Positions 54,413 through 63,747 are shown, numbered from the stretch's first letter. The stretch: 64,000 bases of DNA from CAVUCH01 sp963739995 (GCA_963739995.1 CAVUCH010000011.1:74416-138415), one strand, 5' to 3'. Notes: generated by a model not told the origin, from the letters alone. Numbers and translations are program-made.

Positions 54413-57198
54413 TACTCCGCACGCAGGGCGTCGACGGGCGACGTCATGCTGGCGCGAAACGCGGGCACCCAGGAGGCGAGCAGTGCGGATGCGGCGAGCG
54501 CAAAGGCGGCCGCCAGCACCACGCCGGGATTGAACGGGCTCGCACCGTACAGCTGAGCGCCCAGGAACAATCCGACGGCATACGTCAGGGGCAACCCGAT
54601 CATCAGCCCGACGAGAATCAGCCCGAAAGCGCCGCGGATGACGAGTCGCACCACCTGGCCTCGAGTGGCGCCAAGCGCGACACGCACGCCAATCTCGTTG
54701 ATCCGGCATCCGGCGTTGAAGGCAGTGACGCCGTAGAGCCCAATCGACGCCAGCACCAGCGAGAGCACGCCGAAGAACGCCGTGAGCCGGGCAATCAGCC
54801 GTTGCTGGCTGAAGGCGACAGCCACCTGCTCCCTCAGCGGCCGAACCGACGTGATCGGCAGCGCGGAATCGACCGACCCGATGGCCTGGCGGACCGCTGT
54901 CTCCGACAGCTGAACGCCAGGCCGGGTTGCAATGACGACGTCGTGCAGGAAGTGCGAGCCGGGATTCGCGTCGGTGGGCGGCGACGTTTTCGAGAGGTCG
55001 TGCTGCGCTTCGGGCAGATAGAACAAGGGGCCGACAGGCTTGTCGAGGTCCGAGCCAAAGTAGCGAGCGTCCTTCGCAACGCCGACGACTTCGTATTCGC
55101 GCTCCGATCCGATCCCGTGTTGACCGAAGCGCTTGCCAAGTGGATCCTCGCCTTTGAAGAACTTCCGCGCAAACGCTTCGTTGACGACGGCCACGTGGCG
55201 CGACGTCGCGGTATCCTCGCCCGAAATACCGCGCCCTCGCACGATCGCGTTGCCGATGACAGTGAAGTAGTCCGGCGTGACGCGGTTCCAGGCGGTGAAG
55301 GTGTCGTCATTCGGTCCGGGCGCGGCGTGTCCATCCACCCAGATGTTCGTGCCCCAGAAATTGTTGCCGAACGGCGAGTAGATGCCGAGCGCCACGCCGG
55401 AGACTCCAGGCACGCGCGAGACGGCATCGCGGATTCGATCGTAGAGCGGGGACAGCTGGTCCGGACGGTATCCGACCAGCCGCGGATTCACTTGCGCCAC
55501 CAGGCGATTGTTCTGCTCGAATCCGAACGCCTGATTCTCCAGGCCATGCAGGGCCGCCGTCAGCAGTCCTGCCGCCGACAGCAGCACGAGCGACAGCGTG
55601 GCCTGGAACACGATCAGGACCGTTCGCGGCAGGGAGCCTGTGCGTGCCGTCGAGCGGCCGGTCCCTCGGAGCGCGTCCATCGGATCGGCGCGTGTGGCCA
55701 TCCACGCGGGCGCCATGCCGAAGGCGAGCCCCGTCGCGAGCGACACGGCGCACGCGAACAGCAGGACCGGTGTGGACGGCCACGCGTCGATGGGGACGCC
55801 GCCGGCGCCAGGGAGCGCAGGAAACACGACCTGCAGAATCACGCGCGTCCCGGCAAAGGCAATCGCCAGGCCGGCAACGCCCCCACCGACAGACAGCAAC
55901 AGGCTTTCGATCAACGGCTCGCGAACGACGCGCGACCGCCGCGCTCCCAGCGCGATGGCCAGCGACGTCTGCCGGCGCCGCTCCAGCCCCCGCACGAGCA
56001 TCAACGTCGCCACGTTGGCGCAGACGATGAGCAGCGCACACCCGGTCACCGCCATCAGGATCTCGAGCCAGTGCTGATATTGCTCGCGCATGCTGGTGAT
56101 GCCGGCACCTCCCGGCCGCAGGAATAAGGTCTGTTCCGGAATCTTCACGCGGTCGTTGGCGCTCATCTCGCCCCAGTGGGAGCGGAGCCAGCGTGTGAGC
56201 TCGAGGCGCATGCGGGCTTCGAGGGACGTGGGCGATGCGCCCGGCTGGATGCGACCGATCAACGCCAGCCAGTGGGTTTCGTAGTGTGCGAGCGCGGAGT
56301 CGCTGTTGAGGAGCGGCTCGGTGTTGAGCGGCAGAAAGAAGTCGGGCGGGGCGCTGCGCAGCGTGTCGCCGAAGAAACCCGGCGGCGTGATGCCGACGAC
56401 GGTGACCGGCTTCTCGTTCAGATTGAAGACGCTGCCGACGATGGACGGGGCGCCGCCGAACCGCTGCACCCACAAGCGATGGCTCATCACCGCGGCAGGC
56501 GGAGCGCCCGGCTCGTCGTCGGCAGGCGTCAGCGTTCGCCCGGCGTACGCCGCGACGCCGAACATCGCGAAGTAGTTGCCGGAGACGAACTCTCCCGGAT
56601 AGGTCTCGGCCCGCTCGGCCATACCCGCGCGCCGCACGCCGAGCGGGGTCAGGCCGGCCGAAAAGGCTGCGAGCTCCGCAAAGCCAGGCGTCCTGTCGCG
56701 GAGTTGCGCGTAGAGCTGGTACGAGACGAGCGAGAACTCCTGCCCCTGGGTATAGCCACCCATGTAGCAGCAACGCGCTTCCCTGCCCAGGCGATACAGC
56801 TCGCCGGGGTCCCGTACTGGCAGCGACTTCAAGAGGACCGAGTGCACCAGCGTGAAGATCGCCGTTGTCGCGCCGATGCCGAGCGCGAGGACCAGCACGG
56901 TCGCCGTCGTGAACGCCGGCGCCATCCGCAGGCGCCGCAGCGCGTGGCGGATGTCCCGGACGAGCGTGTCGAGCGCCGGCAACCCTCGCTCCTCCCGCCA
57001 GCGTTCTCTCGTCGATTCGACCCCGCCGAATTTCAGGAGCGCCTGCCGTCGTGCCTCCGCGCGCGGCAGTCCGGCGCGCTCGAACTCGGCGGTCTGATGC
57101 GCCAGGTGGTCCTCGATTTCCGCTTGCAGACGCTCGTCGGCGTCCTGCCCGGTGACCCAGGCGCGCAGCCGCCGGAGGAAGCGCTTCACGGGTCTCAT
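54412..57198 (-). CDS. MacB/FtsX-like ABC permease of the acidobacterial duplicated orphan permease (ADOP) type
   Basis: Large inner-membrane protein (928 residues from ATG 57198) built from two MacB_PCD-plus-FtsX units without its own ATPase. The N-terminal leader (RFLRRLRAWVTGQDADERLQ, EIEDHLAHQTAEFERAGLPR, EARRQALLKFGGVESTRERW) and LVRDIRHALRRLRMAPAFTT are hallmarks of the ADOP family. TM clusters: ATVLVLALGIGATTAIFTLV, a central block around ILMAVTGCALLIVCANVATL, FQATLSLVLLSAAGLLTAAL, and a C-terminal block ending SALLASWVPAFRASMTSPVD. Role in the family is unclear; export or mechanotransmission is inferred from MacB. It starts on an ATGA overlap with padR. Confidence 0.92.
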   Translation of the reverse strand: MRPVKRFLRRLRAWVTGQDADERLQAEIEDHLAHQTAEFERAGLPRAEARRQALLKFGGVESTRERWREERGLPALDTLVRDIRHALRRLRMAPAFTTATVLVLALGIGATTAIFTLVHSVLLKSLPVRDPGELYRLGREARCCYMGGYTQGQEFSLVSYQLYAQLRDRTPGFAELAAFSAGLTPLGVRRAGMAERAETYPGEFVSGNYFAMFGVAAYAGRTLTPADDEPGAPPAAVMSHRLWVQRFGGAPSIVGSVFNLNEKPVTVVGITPPGFFGDTLRSAPPDFFLPLNTEPLLNSDSALAHYETHWLALIGRIQPGASPTSLEARMRLELTRWLRSHWGEMSANDRVKIPEQTLFLRPGGAGITSMREQYQHWLEILMAVTGCALLIVCANVATLMLVRGLERRRQTSLAIALGARRSRVVREPLIESLLLSVGGGVAGLAIAFAGTRVILQVVFPALPGAGGVPIDAWPSTPVLLFACAVSLATGLAFGMAPAWMATRADPMDALRGTGRSTARTGSLPRTVLIVFQATLSLVLLSAAGLLTAALHGLENQAFGFEQNNRLVAQVNPRLVGYRPDQLSPLYDRIRDAVSRVPGVSGVALGIYSPFGNNFWGTNIWVDGHAAPGPNDDTFTAWNRVTPDYFTVIGNAIVRGRGISGEDTATSRHVAVVNEAFARKFFKGEDPLGKRFGQHGIGSEREYEVVGVAKDARYFGSDLDKPVGPLFYLPEAQHDLSKTSPPTDANPGSHFLHDVVIATRPGVQLSETAVRQAIGSVDSALPITSVRPLREQVAVAFSQQRLIARLTAFFGVLSLVLASIGLYGVTAFNAGCRINEIGVRVALGATRGQVVRLVIRGAFGLILVGLMIGLPLTYAVGLFLGAQLYGASPFNPGVVLAAAFALAASALLASWVPAFRASMTSPVDALRAE

Positions 57199-57542
57199 TG
57201 CAGATCCTCCGCCTTCACCGCAAAGAATCGCCTGATGATCGCCGCGGTCTGTTCCCATCCCACGGTTTCAGCGTGCAGTCGCTTGCGCCCGTCACGGGTC
57301 ATCCGGTAGAAGCGCGCCTTCCGGTTGTTCTCGGAGGTCCCCCATTCGGACGCGATCGACCCCTCGTGCTCCAGCTTCAGCAGCACGGGGTAGAGCGTGC
57401 CCTGGTTGACCGAGAGCGCGTCGCCGCTGATCTGCTCGATCCGCCGGGCGATGCCGTAGCCGTGCAGCGGGCCGAGCACGTCCAGCGTCTTGAGGACCAT
57501 CAGCGCCAGGGTGCCCTGGAGAACGTCGGCCTTGTCCCTCAT
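57195..57542 (-). CDS. PadR family transcriptional regulator
   Basis: Winged-helix repressor of 115 residues: LQGTLALMVLKTLDVLGPLH, GYGIARRIEQISGDALSVNQ, GTLYPVLLKLEHEGSIASEW, FYRMTRDGRKRLHAETVGWE. The LSVNQGTLYPVLLKLE recognition segment is typical of the acidobacterial PadR subfamily found next to ADOP permeases. Its stop overlaps the permease start (ATGA), so it likely autoregulates the two-gene operon. ATG 57542 is chosen because the family conservation begins there. Confidence 0.93.
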   Translation of the reverse strand: MRDKADVLQGTLALMVLKTLDVLGPLHGYGIARRIEQISGDALSVNQGTLYPVLLKLEHEGSIASEWGTSENNRKARFYRMTRDGRKRLHAETVGWEQTAAIIRRFFAVKAEDLQ

Positions 57543-57977
57543 CGCTTCGCAGCCCTCCATTGGGTTTCCAACATGAAGCATGGCACGTTTCGTTTGGGAA
57601 GACAACAGGAGCGGAGGTCGGCGCGACGGTATGGCGACGATTCGACCAAGGACGGAAGAGCTGAGGACGGCGTCGCGCCGGGAGTGCCGTTCGTCTCGGC
57701 GGCGCGATTCGCCATCCAGCTCTGGCAGCGAGAGCTTGTTCCCAACTAAACGAGAGCACGCGTTCAGTAAGGTCTTACCCCGCACGTAAGCACCGTCGAG
57801 ATTTCGACCGTTGCGATCCGTCATCTTGGCGGGCAATGTGCCGCTCCGGGTGGTGGCCTCGGGGTTGCTCCGCACACTCTCGCCTCATTCCGAGATGAGG
57901 CGCAGGCTGTCGGCTCGGGACCTGAGCGCAGGCGGCTGGTAGGACCCTCATGCCGACGCAATGGAGGACAGACATCA
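57543..57977. other. Divergent intergenic region, padR to the TIGR03118-like gene
   Basis: About 435 bp. No gene is supported on either strand. It should contain the padR operon promoter and the promoter of the gene at 57978; no clear -35/-10 pair or PadR-type palindrome was identified by eye. Confidence 0.5.
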
Positions 57978-59078
57978 ATGGCATCCCTCGTGAGGTTGGA
58001 GCGCAGAGTGTTCGTAACGGCCTTCGTGTGCATGGCGGCATTGGTGGCCTTCGTGGCGCCCGCAGCAGCGCAGAAGAACAACGCGTACGTGCAGCACAAC
58101 CTGGTGTCCGACACACCGGCGATTCCGGCGGACGTCCACAATGTGCAGTTGATCAACAGCTGGGGCATTACCGCGTCTCCGACCAGCCCGTGGTGGATCG
58201 CCAATGCCGACTCCGGATTCTCGAGCGTGTACAACACCTCGGGCCCGATGCCGGTTCTAGCGCTCACGGTGGTCGTTCCCGGTGAGCCGACCGGTACGGT
58301 CTTCAACGGCGGCTCGGGTTTCCAGCTCGTCAGCGGCACGCCCACAACTGCGGCGCGGTTCCTGTTCGCCAGCGAGGACGGCACGATCTCGGGGTGGAAT
58401 CCGACGGTGAGCCTGACGCAGGCGATGGTGGTTTTCACGAGCCCCGACGCGGGCGCGAGCTACAAGGGACTCGCGATTGCCTTGAACACGGTGCGAGGTG
58501 ATGTGCTCTACGCAGCGGACTTCCACAACGCGCACGTGGACATCATCGGCGCCGACCTGCAGAAGATCGCTGCACCCGGCGCGTTCGTGGATCCGGGCCT
58601 GCCCGCCGGCTATGCCCCGTTCGGCATCCAGAACATCAACGGCAGCATCTTCGTGGCCTACGCCAAGCAGGACGAGGACGCCGAAGAAGAAGTCGCCGGT
58701 GCGGGCTTCGGGTTCGTCGACATGTACGACACCGCCGGCACCTTCATCCGTCGGGTAGCGTCCGGCGGCGCGCTCAACGCACCTTGGGGGATGGCGATGG
58801 CGCCCGCGGACTTTGGACGCTTCAGCGGCGACCTGCTCGTCGGGAACTTCGGCGACGGGCGGATCAATGCCTTCGACGGCCAGACATTCGAGCCGAAGGG
58901 ACATTTGAAGCGGCCCGACCAGAAGCCAATCGTGATCGACGGGCTCTGGGGAATCGGGTTCGGGAATGGCGGCGGCGCCGGACCGACGACCACTTTGTTC
59001 TTCGCGGCGGGCCCTGAGGAGGAGACCCACGGCCTGTTCGGGCGCCTCGACGCGAGCTCGAGCTCACGCGGACGGTGA
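57978..59078 (+). CDS. TIGR03118-like secreted beta-propeller protein
   Basis: Exported protein of 366 residues. A signal peptide (FVTAFVCMAALVAFVAPAAA) precedes a repeat-rich domain matching the TIGR03118 family: NLVSDTPAIPADVHNVQLIN, SWGITASPTSPWWIANADSG, LFASEDGTISGWNPTVSLTQ, YKGLAIALNTVRGDVLYAAD, APFGIQNINGSIFVAYAKQD, GFVDMYDTAGTFIRRVASGG, NAPWGMAMAPADFGRFSGDL, LWGIGFGNGGGAGPTTTLFF. Family members are often found in PEP-CTERM organisms, but no sorting tail is present here. The fold is probably a six-bladed propeller; function unknown. Good upstream purine-rich RBS (GGAGGACAG region). Confidence 0.88.
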   Translation: MASLVRLERRVFVTAFVCMAALVAFVAPAAAQKNNAYVQHNLVSDTPAIPADVHNVQLINSWGITASPTSPWWIANADSGFSSVYNTSGPMPVLALTVVVPGEPTGTVFNGGSGFQLVSGTPTTAARFLFASEDGTISGWNPTVSLTQAMVVFTSPDAGASYKGLAIALNTVRGDVLYAADFHNAHVDIIGADLQKIAAPGAFVDPGLPAGYAPFGIQNINGSIFVAYAKQDEDAEEEVAGAGFGFVDMYDTAGTFIRRVASGGALNAPWGMAMAPADFGRFSGDLLVGNFGDGRINAFDGQTFEPKGHLKRPDQKPIVIDGLWGIGFGNGGGAGPTTTLFFAAGPEEETHGLFGRLDASSSSRGR

Positions 59079-59250
59079 GACCGCTGCGGGTTCGCGCGGC
59101 AGCAGTACGAGTCGGGACCCGGCGTCCACGTGGCCGACAGCGAACGGCAGCCGGGGCTGCCGTTCTCTTCAACTGGATCGGGACGGCCTGACAGGGACGT
59201 GGCGAACCGCTGATGCATCCGACGATGGCTCCAGTGCCTGGTGGTTCCTT

Positions 59251-60141
59251 CTATTGGGACGCAACGGCCGCGGACAACGTCAGGCGATGCAGGGCCACGA
59301 GATCGTCCTGATCGAGACGGTGCCCCAGGTACCCGCCGGCCAGGACGAAGGCGATTGGCAGTTGCTGCTCCCGGCACCAGTCGAACACCAGCCGCTCCCG
59401 AACGGCAAGGGTGTCTCTGGTGATGCCCGTCAGCCCGCCGATGTCGCATCCCTCGAACGGGTCCATCCCTGCGTTGTACAAGCAGAGTCCGAACCGCGGT
59501 CCCCGGAGTCGAACGTCCTGCAGAGCGCGCTCGATCGCACCGAGGTACTCGTCGCTGTCCCGAACGATCCGAAGCCGGGCGCGCTCGCCGCTCGCATAGC
59601 GGTCGAAGTCACAGACCGAGACGTCGATCTGCCAGATGCGAGGCTCCTCCGCGATCAGAGACGCCGTCCCGCCTCCGCAGTGTGCGTCGAGATCCAGGAT
59701 CAGCACCGACACAGCTCCGACCGCCAACGCCTCACGCGCCGCAATCGCCAGGCCATTGAAGGTGCAGAAGCCGGCCCCGTGCTCCCGACGTGCATGGTGC
59801 AGACCGCTGGACAGTGAGCCGGCAACGTCAGTCTGGAGCGCGGCCAGCGCTGCGGCGACGGCGCCGCCGTTCGACGCGCACACCATCGGCCAGAGCCCCG
59901 CGTCCCAGCGGAAGCCCTGTGACTCGGCGAGGCTCCGCGGCACTCCGGTCTCGACTGCCCGGACGTACGCCGGGTCGTGTACCTGAACCAGCTGGTCGTA
60001 CGAGAGCGAAGAGGGTGAGACCAGTTCGATGCCGCCGATCGGTACGCTGCCCAACGAGTCGGCAATCCACTGCGCCTTGCGGGTGGTCTCGAACACGTGG
60101 GCGGAGCCCACGTACACTGGGCTGTAGAACACGCGGACCAT
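59251..60141 (-). CDS. Histone deacetylase superfamily (class II-like) amidohydrolase
   Basis: Zinc-dependent deacetylase of 296 residues, probably acting on acetylated amines such as polyamines or acetoin-type substrates. Motifs: LVQVHDPAYVRAV, SGLHHARREHGAGFCTFNGL (H115, H116), and the zinc ligands D152 and H154 in ILDLDAHCGGGTASLIAEEP and D227 in YNAGMDPFEGC. The usual DxHHGNGT is DAHCGGGT here, and the terminal catalytic Tyr loop is probably VLAGGYLGH. The natural substrate is unknown. Monocistronic, with unrelated neighbours. Confidence 0.9.
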   Translation of the reverse strand: MVRVFYSPVYVGSAHVFETTRKAQWIADSLGSVPIGGIELVSPSSLSYDQLVQVHDPAYVRAVETGVPRSLAESQGFRWDAGLWPMVCASNGGAVAAALAALQTDVAGSLSSGLHHARREHGAGFCTFNGLAIAAREALAVGAVSVLILDLDAHCGGGTASLIAEEPRIWQIDVSVCDFDRYASGERARLRIVRDSDEYLGAIERALQDVRLRGPRFGLCLYNAGMDPFEGCDIGGLTGITRDTLAVRERLVFDWCREQQLPIAFVLAGGYLGHRLDQDDLVALHRLTLSAAVASQ

Positions 60142-60341
60142 GATTCGCCTCCTATGACTGTGGGTCGCCGTCCGCTCGCCCGTGTCGGCGTCTGGGTGTC
60201 CGCTGAGGCTGCAGATGGAGCGTCACCTCGTACCGGAGGTCCCACGGTCCTCACCAAGCGTATGACCTACCCTGTCATCCCCTGTTGATACGCTTCGCTC
60301 CAGTCGAGCGGGTGCCGCCCGCACAGGTCTGGAGGTTGCCG

Positions 60342-60656
60342 ATGTCGAGCCACGAACGTCACCGTCAGTCGCGGCGGTTCAGAACTCTCTGCGCGGCGTG
60401 CCACGAACGGAAAGCCAGGTTCCGGTATTGCGGCGAGATTCGTGCGGATCGCGACCACACGCTCTGCTTCGAGTGCTTTCGCGCAGAGATCAACCGCGCC
60501 AGGGCGCGCCGACTCAGAGAAGCAGCGTCCCTGCCCCTCATGCGGTCGCCGTTTCCGTTTCAGAACGCCGGCGGCGGCCGGGTCTTAGACGCGCGACAGC
60601 TTGCCCATCGGCAACGGATGTTCGATCACCTGCAACACGCGTCCATGCCGTCGTGA
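60342..60656 (+). CDS. Small zinc-ribbon hypothetical protein
   Basis: 104-residue basic protein with two CxxC knuckles, CAACHERKARFRYC and CFECF, separated by 20 residues. This arrangement fits a four-cysteine zinc ribbon. The rest is Arg/His-rich and ends in a charged helix (LAHRQRMFDHLQHASMPS). ATG 60342 has a strong GGAGG Shine-Dalgarno at 60331. An upstream in-frame ATG (60285) lacks such a site. Possibly nucleic-acid binding, but no family was recognised. Confidence 0.6.
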   Translation: MSSHERHRQSRRFRTLCAACHERKARFRYCGEIRADRDHTLCFECFRAEINRARARRLREAASLPLMRSPFPFQNAGGGRVLDARQLAHRQRMFDHLQHASMPS

Positions 60657-61076
60657 CACTCGTCAGACTCCCGCCACGTCGCCGGGCGCCGCACCTGTTA
60701 CTTCCGCACCATCCGCTCGGCACGACGACCGTGTCGAATGCGACCTGGCGGCGTTTTCTTCGGCGCGACAACCTTCGCGAGGCTTGCCAACCTTGGCTCC
60801 GCCTGTGGCACGCGTGAGCGAAGGTTGGCGGTGTTGAGGGATTCGAGCCTGCTCGCCGAGTCCGAAGGGCTCGGCGGCGCGCCTGAGGACGTCGGGCCCG
60901 CGAACAGACCGAGCGTAGGAGGGATGTTGGCGGGGTGTCGGGGACGAGTTTCGAGCCTGGCTGGCTGGACGAAGCGGGTTACTGCAAATTCGACACTGCC
61001 GACCTGCGACGGTACAACGATGTTCCCGCGACTCGTGTCGGTATGCGATCATAAACCGAACTAGGATAGGCCTCCC
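60657..61076. other. Intergenic region without a supported gene
   Basis: About 420 bp upstream of the lipoprotein gene. It contains a CCGAG/CTCGG hairpin near 60860-60880 and GC-rich sequence of the kind that reads without stops on the minus strand, but no domain-like protein. The last 40 bp (CATAAACCGAACTAGGATAG) are AT-richer and may hold the promoter and RBS of the next gene. Confidence 0.45.
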
Positions 61077-62056
61077 ATGAACATGCCTGTGACACGGAAT
61101 GGTGCACTCGCTTTTCTGGTCGCCGTCTCGCTCGCCGCGTGCGGAGGGACGCCGAGCGGCCCAGCGATGGCACACAAGATCGGCTTGGTGTATTTCGCGC
61201 CGGAGGAAGGCGCCGACATGTGCATGAAGGGCGTCTTCGACGGCCTGAAGGAGCAGGGCATCGAGGAGCGGGTCAACCTGGAGGTCCGCCGGGCGCATGC
61301 CCAGGGGGAGATCGCCAACATCCCGCTGCTGATTCGGAACTACGACGATTCCGACCTCGACGTCATCGTCGCCATGACCACGCCGGTGCTCACGGCCGCC
61401 TCGTCCGTGGCTCGGACCAAACCGATCGTGTTCACCTACGTGTACGACCCGATCGCGGCGGGCGCCGGCAAGAGCCGGACGGATCATCTGCCGCACGTGA
61501 CCGGTGTCGGTTCGTTCCCGCCGGTCCAGGACACGGTGGACATGATCCAGCGGCTCGTGCCCGGCGTCCGCGCGGTGGGAACGCTCTATAACAGCTCGGA
61601 AGCCAATTCGGTCAAGGTCGTGAGCGTGGCGCGCGGCATCTTCGAGCAGCGCGCCATCCAGCTGCAGGAGATTGCCATCACCAGCACGAGCGAGATTTTT
61701 CAGGCGGCGCAGGTGCTGACCCATCGCGGCGTGCAGGCGCTATGGGTGACTGGAGACAATACCGCGCTCCAGGGCTTCGACGGGATCGTGAAGGCGGCGC
61801 GCGACGCGAAGCTTCCCCTTATCATCAACGACCCGGAGTTCGTGCAGCGGGGAGCGCTGGCCGCCGTCGGCATCGGCTGGTATGAAACCGGCAAAGCCGC
61901 ATCGAAGGTTCTCGCGCGCGTCCTGCGCGGCGAACAGACGCGCAACATCCCGTTCGAGGAAGTCGCCGTCAAGAAGTTGGTTCTCAACCAGGAGGTCGCC
62001 AAGAGCGCTCGGGATTACGGTTCCCGCCTGACATCGTGCAGGCCGCTTCTCAGTAA
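61077..62056 (+). pseudogene. ABC transporter substrate-binding lipoprotein (ABC_sub_bind/TrpX type), 3' frameshifts
   Basis: Extracytoplasmic solute receptor. Lipobox SLAAC with Cys22, then the PF04392-type fold: KIGLVYFAPEEGADMCMKGV, YDDSDLDVIVAMTTPVLTAA, KPIVFTYVYDPIAAGAGKSR, HVTGVGSFPPVQDTVDMIQR, RAVGTLYNSSEANSVKVVSV, GVQALWVTGDNTALQGFDGI, PLIINDPEFVQRGALAAVGI, GWYETGKAASKVLARVLRGE. Near the end two extra bases (about 62010 and 62028) shift the frame; corrected, it ends LGITVPPDIVQAASQ with TAA at 62054-62056. Uncorrected, the frame runs 130 residues further through a palindromic element to 62441. Partner permease and ATPase genes are absent. Ligand probably an amino acid or small aromatic. 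Confidence 0.83.
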
Positions 62057-62231
62057 CCGTACGTTCTTCGACCGTCGCCGTGTCGGGTACGCCAGTAGAA
62101 GCCATGGGACCGGTCGCGAGCCCTTGCATTCGTTAGCCACTACACAACCGCCTCCGCCATTCGGCGGCTGGCGCTACGCTACGCCGCACGCATCGAAAGC
62201 GGCGGGAAAGTGGTGTGTGTTGGTGAGGGCT

Positions 62232-62393
62232 AGCAGCCCGTGGTGCAAGTCAGCCGTCGCATCGAGACCGGTGAGGCGCCCGCGTGGCAAGGCGCGACGA
62301 CCGAGAATACCGGGAGTATTTGAGCGAGGAGCAACGCTGCCAGGCGGGATGCATCGCCGGTCGAATGCAGGCTGTCTTGCACCACGGGCTGCT
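62232..62393. repeat. Palindromic element copy 4 (162 bp)
   Basis: Perfect 18-bp terminal inverted repeats AGCAGCCCGTGGTGCAAG at 62232-62249 and 62376-62393. The core GTGGCAAGGCGCGACGACCG through GGGATGCATCGCCGG matches the other copies in the plus direction. It abuts the stop codon (TAG on the minus strand, 62394-62392) of the downstream serine-hydrolase gene and follows the decayed end of the lipoprotein gene. Confidence 0.88.
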
Positions 62394-63747
62394 AAGTGGC
62401 GGGTCGCATGTCGGCAATGCGGCCCGTCGAGTCGACCTTGACGATCCAATCCCACTGCTTGCGCTGAAACGCGAGCCGGTAAACGCGCGCGCCGTCGTTT
62501 TCGATCCGCACGAAGGTCACGCTCTTGAGAGGCCCGACCGCCTGGATCAGCGCCTTGCCGAAGCCGCTGCGCAGCGGCTCGCCGGGGTTGCTGCCCTCGG
62601 CGGCAAAACGCTGGTCATCTCCCCCAACCGCGAGCGCATCGAACAGGCCGCGCAGGTTGGCGGCAACAGCCGGCCGGTCGTCGGCGATCCCCGTGAGCGG
62701 CGGCTCGGGAATGGTGAGATCGGCGATGCGCTCTGCGAGCACCGGAAAGAACATCTGCTGGTTGGTCAGCACGATGATCGTGCGACCCTGCGAGGGGATG
62801 CGCAGGATGTCGGCGAGCGCCGGACCGCCGCTGTGCCCGACGACCGGCACGCCATGATAGTCACGCACCGTCCAGCCAATGCCGAAGCCGGATTTGCGCC
62901 CATTGGGCAGGGTTGCCGGAGTTGTGATGGCCACCAGGCTGCCAGGCTTCAGCACCTTGCCCGCGTCGATCGCCGCGAACAGATCGGCGAGGTCACTCAC
63001 CGAGGAGAATAGCCCGCCCGCGCCGTAGCCCAATGGCTCGAAGAAGAACTCGCTCGTTCGTTGGCGGTCGCTGGTCCAGCCGTAGATCGAGGCGCGCTTG
63101 TGGATCAGCTCGCCGGTGCGCACCGTTCCGTCGTCCTCGGCCATCGCGAATCCCGTCTCTGTGAGCCCGAGCGGTTTCACCAGTTCGCGATCGAGCAGCT
63201 GGGGCAGAGAGGCGCCGCCGACTTTCTCGAGGATTGCGCGCAGGATCATGAAGTCGGTGAAGCCGTACCGCGCCTCGGTGCCGGGCTCGTAGGCGAGCGG
63301 CTGCTTCATCGACGCCGCTACCGCTCCGGCGAGGGTCTTCGGCCGCGGCGGGCCCAAATCCTCGTTCAGCCCCGAGGTGTGGTTGGCGAGCTGGCGCACA
63401 TGGATGCGCGACCAGCTCTCGGGCGCGCCGGGAAAGAAGTTCGAGATGGGATCATCGAGCGAGAGCTGCCCTTGCTCGACCGCGCGCATCAGCAGGATTC
63501 CGGTAAACAGCTTGGTCGCCGAGGCGAGCTGGAAGCGCGTCTCGGCATCCACTTTCGCGGGCCATTCGAGGTTGGCTTCGCCATAGGTCGCCAGCTTCGT
63601 CACTCGGCCATTGTCGACGATCGCTACCGCGACCCCCGGAAGATGGCTGACCTTCATCTGCTCGATGACGATGTCATCGATCTGATCGGTCTTGGCCGGC
63701 ACGGCAGCGAACAGCGCCGCCGCCAAGGACAACAATACGTTTCGCAT
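62392..63747 (-). CDS. Serine hydrolase of the class C beta-lactamase/D,D-peptidase family
   Basis: Exported penicillin-recognising-fold enzyme of 451 residues, with a signal peptide (NVLLSLAAALFAAVPAK). The catalytic S76-A-T-K79 is in FQLASATKLFTGILLMRA. The second motif is Y161-G-F in EARYGFTDFMILRAIL rather than the usual Y-x-N. The KTG-equivalent is HSGG in VPVVGHSGGPALADILRIP. Further family segments are LANHTSGLNED and GYGAGGLFSSVSDLADLF. A C-terminal lipocalin-like stretch follows (VYRLAFQRKQWDWIVKVDS). The real role (peptidase, esterase or lactamase) is not decidable. Its TAG stop coincides with the palindromic element. Confidence 0.88.
   Translation of the reverse strand: MRNVLLSLAAALFAAVPAKTDQIDDIVIEQMKVSHLPGVAVAIVDNGRVTKLATYGEANLEWPAKVDAETRFQLASATKLFTGILLMRAVEQGQLSLDDPISNFFPGAPESWSRIHVRQLANHTSGLNEDLGPPRPKTLAGAVAASMKQPLAYEPGTEARYGFTDFMILRAILEKVGGASLPQLLDRELVKPLGLTETGFAMAEDDGTVRTGELIHKRASIYGWTSDRQRTSEFFFEPLGYGAGGLFSSVSDLADLFAAIDAGKVLKPGSLVAITTPATLPNGRKSGFGIGWTVRDYHGVPVVGHSGGPALADILRIPSQGRTIIVLTNQQMFFPVLAERIADLTIPEPPLTGIADDRPAVAANLRGLFDALAVGGDDQRFAAEGSNPGEPLRSGFGKALIQAVGPLKSVTFVRIENDGARVYRLAFQRKQWDWIVKVDSTGRIADMRPAT

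Noticed and set aside
60663..61724. Minus-strand open frame of 353 codons opposite the lipoprotein gene
   Set aside because: Low-complexity Arg/His/Gly composition typical of antisense frames in GC-rich DNA, while the plus strand encodes a clear ABC receptor.
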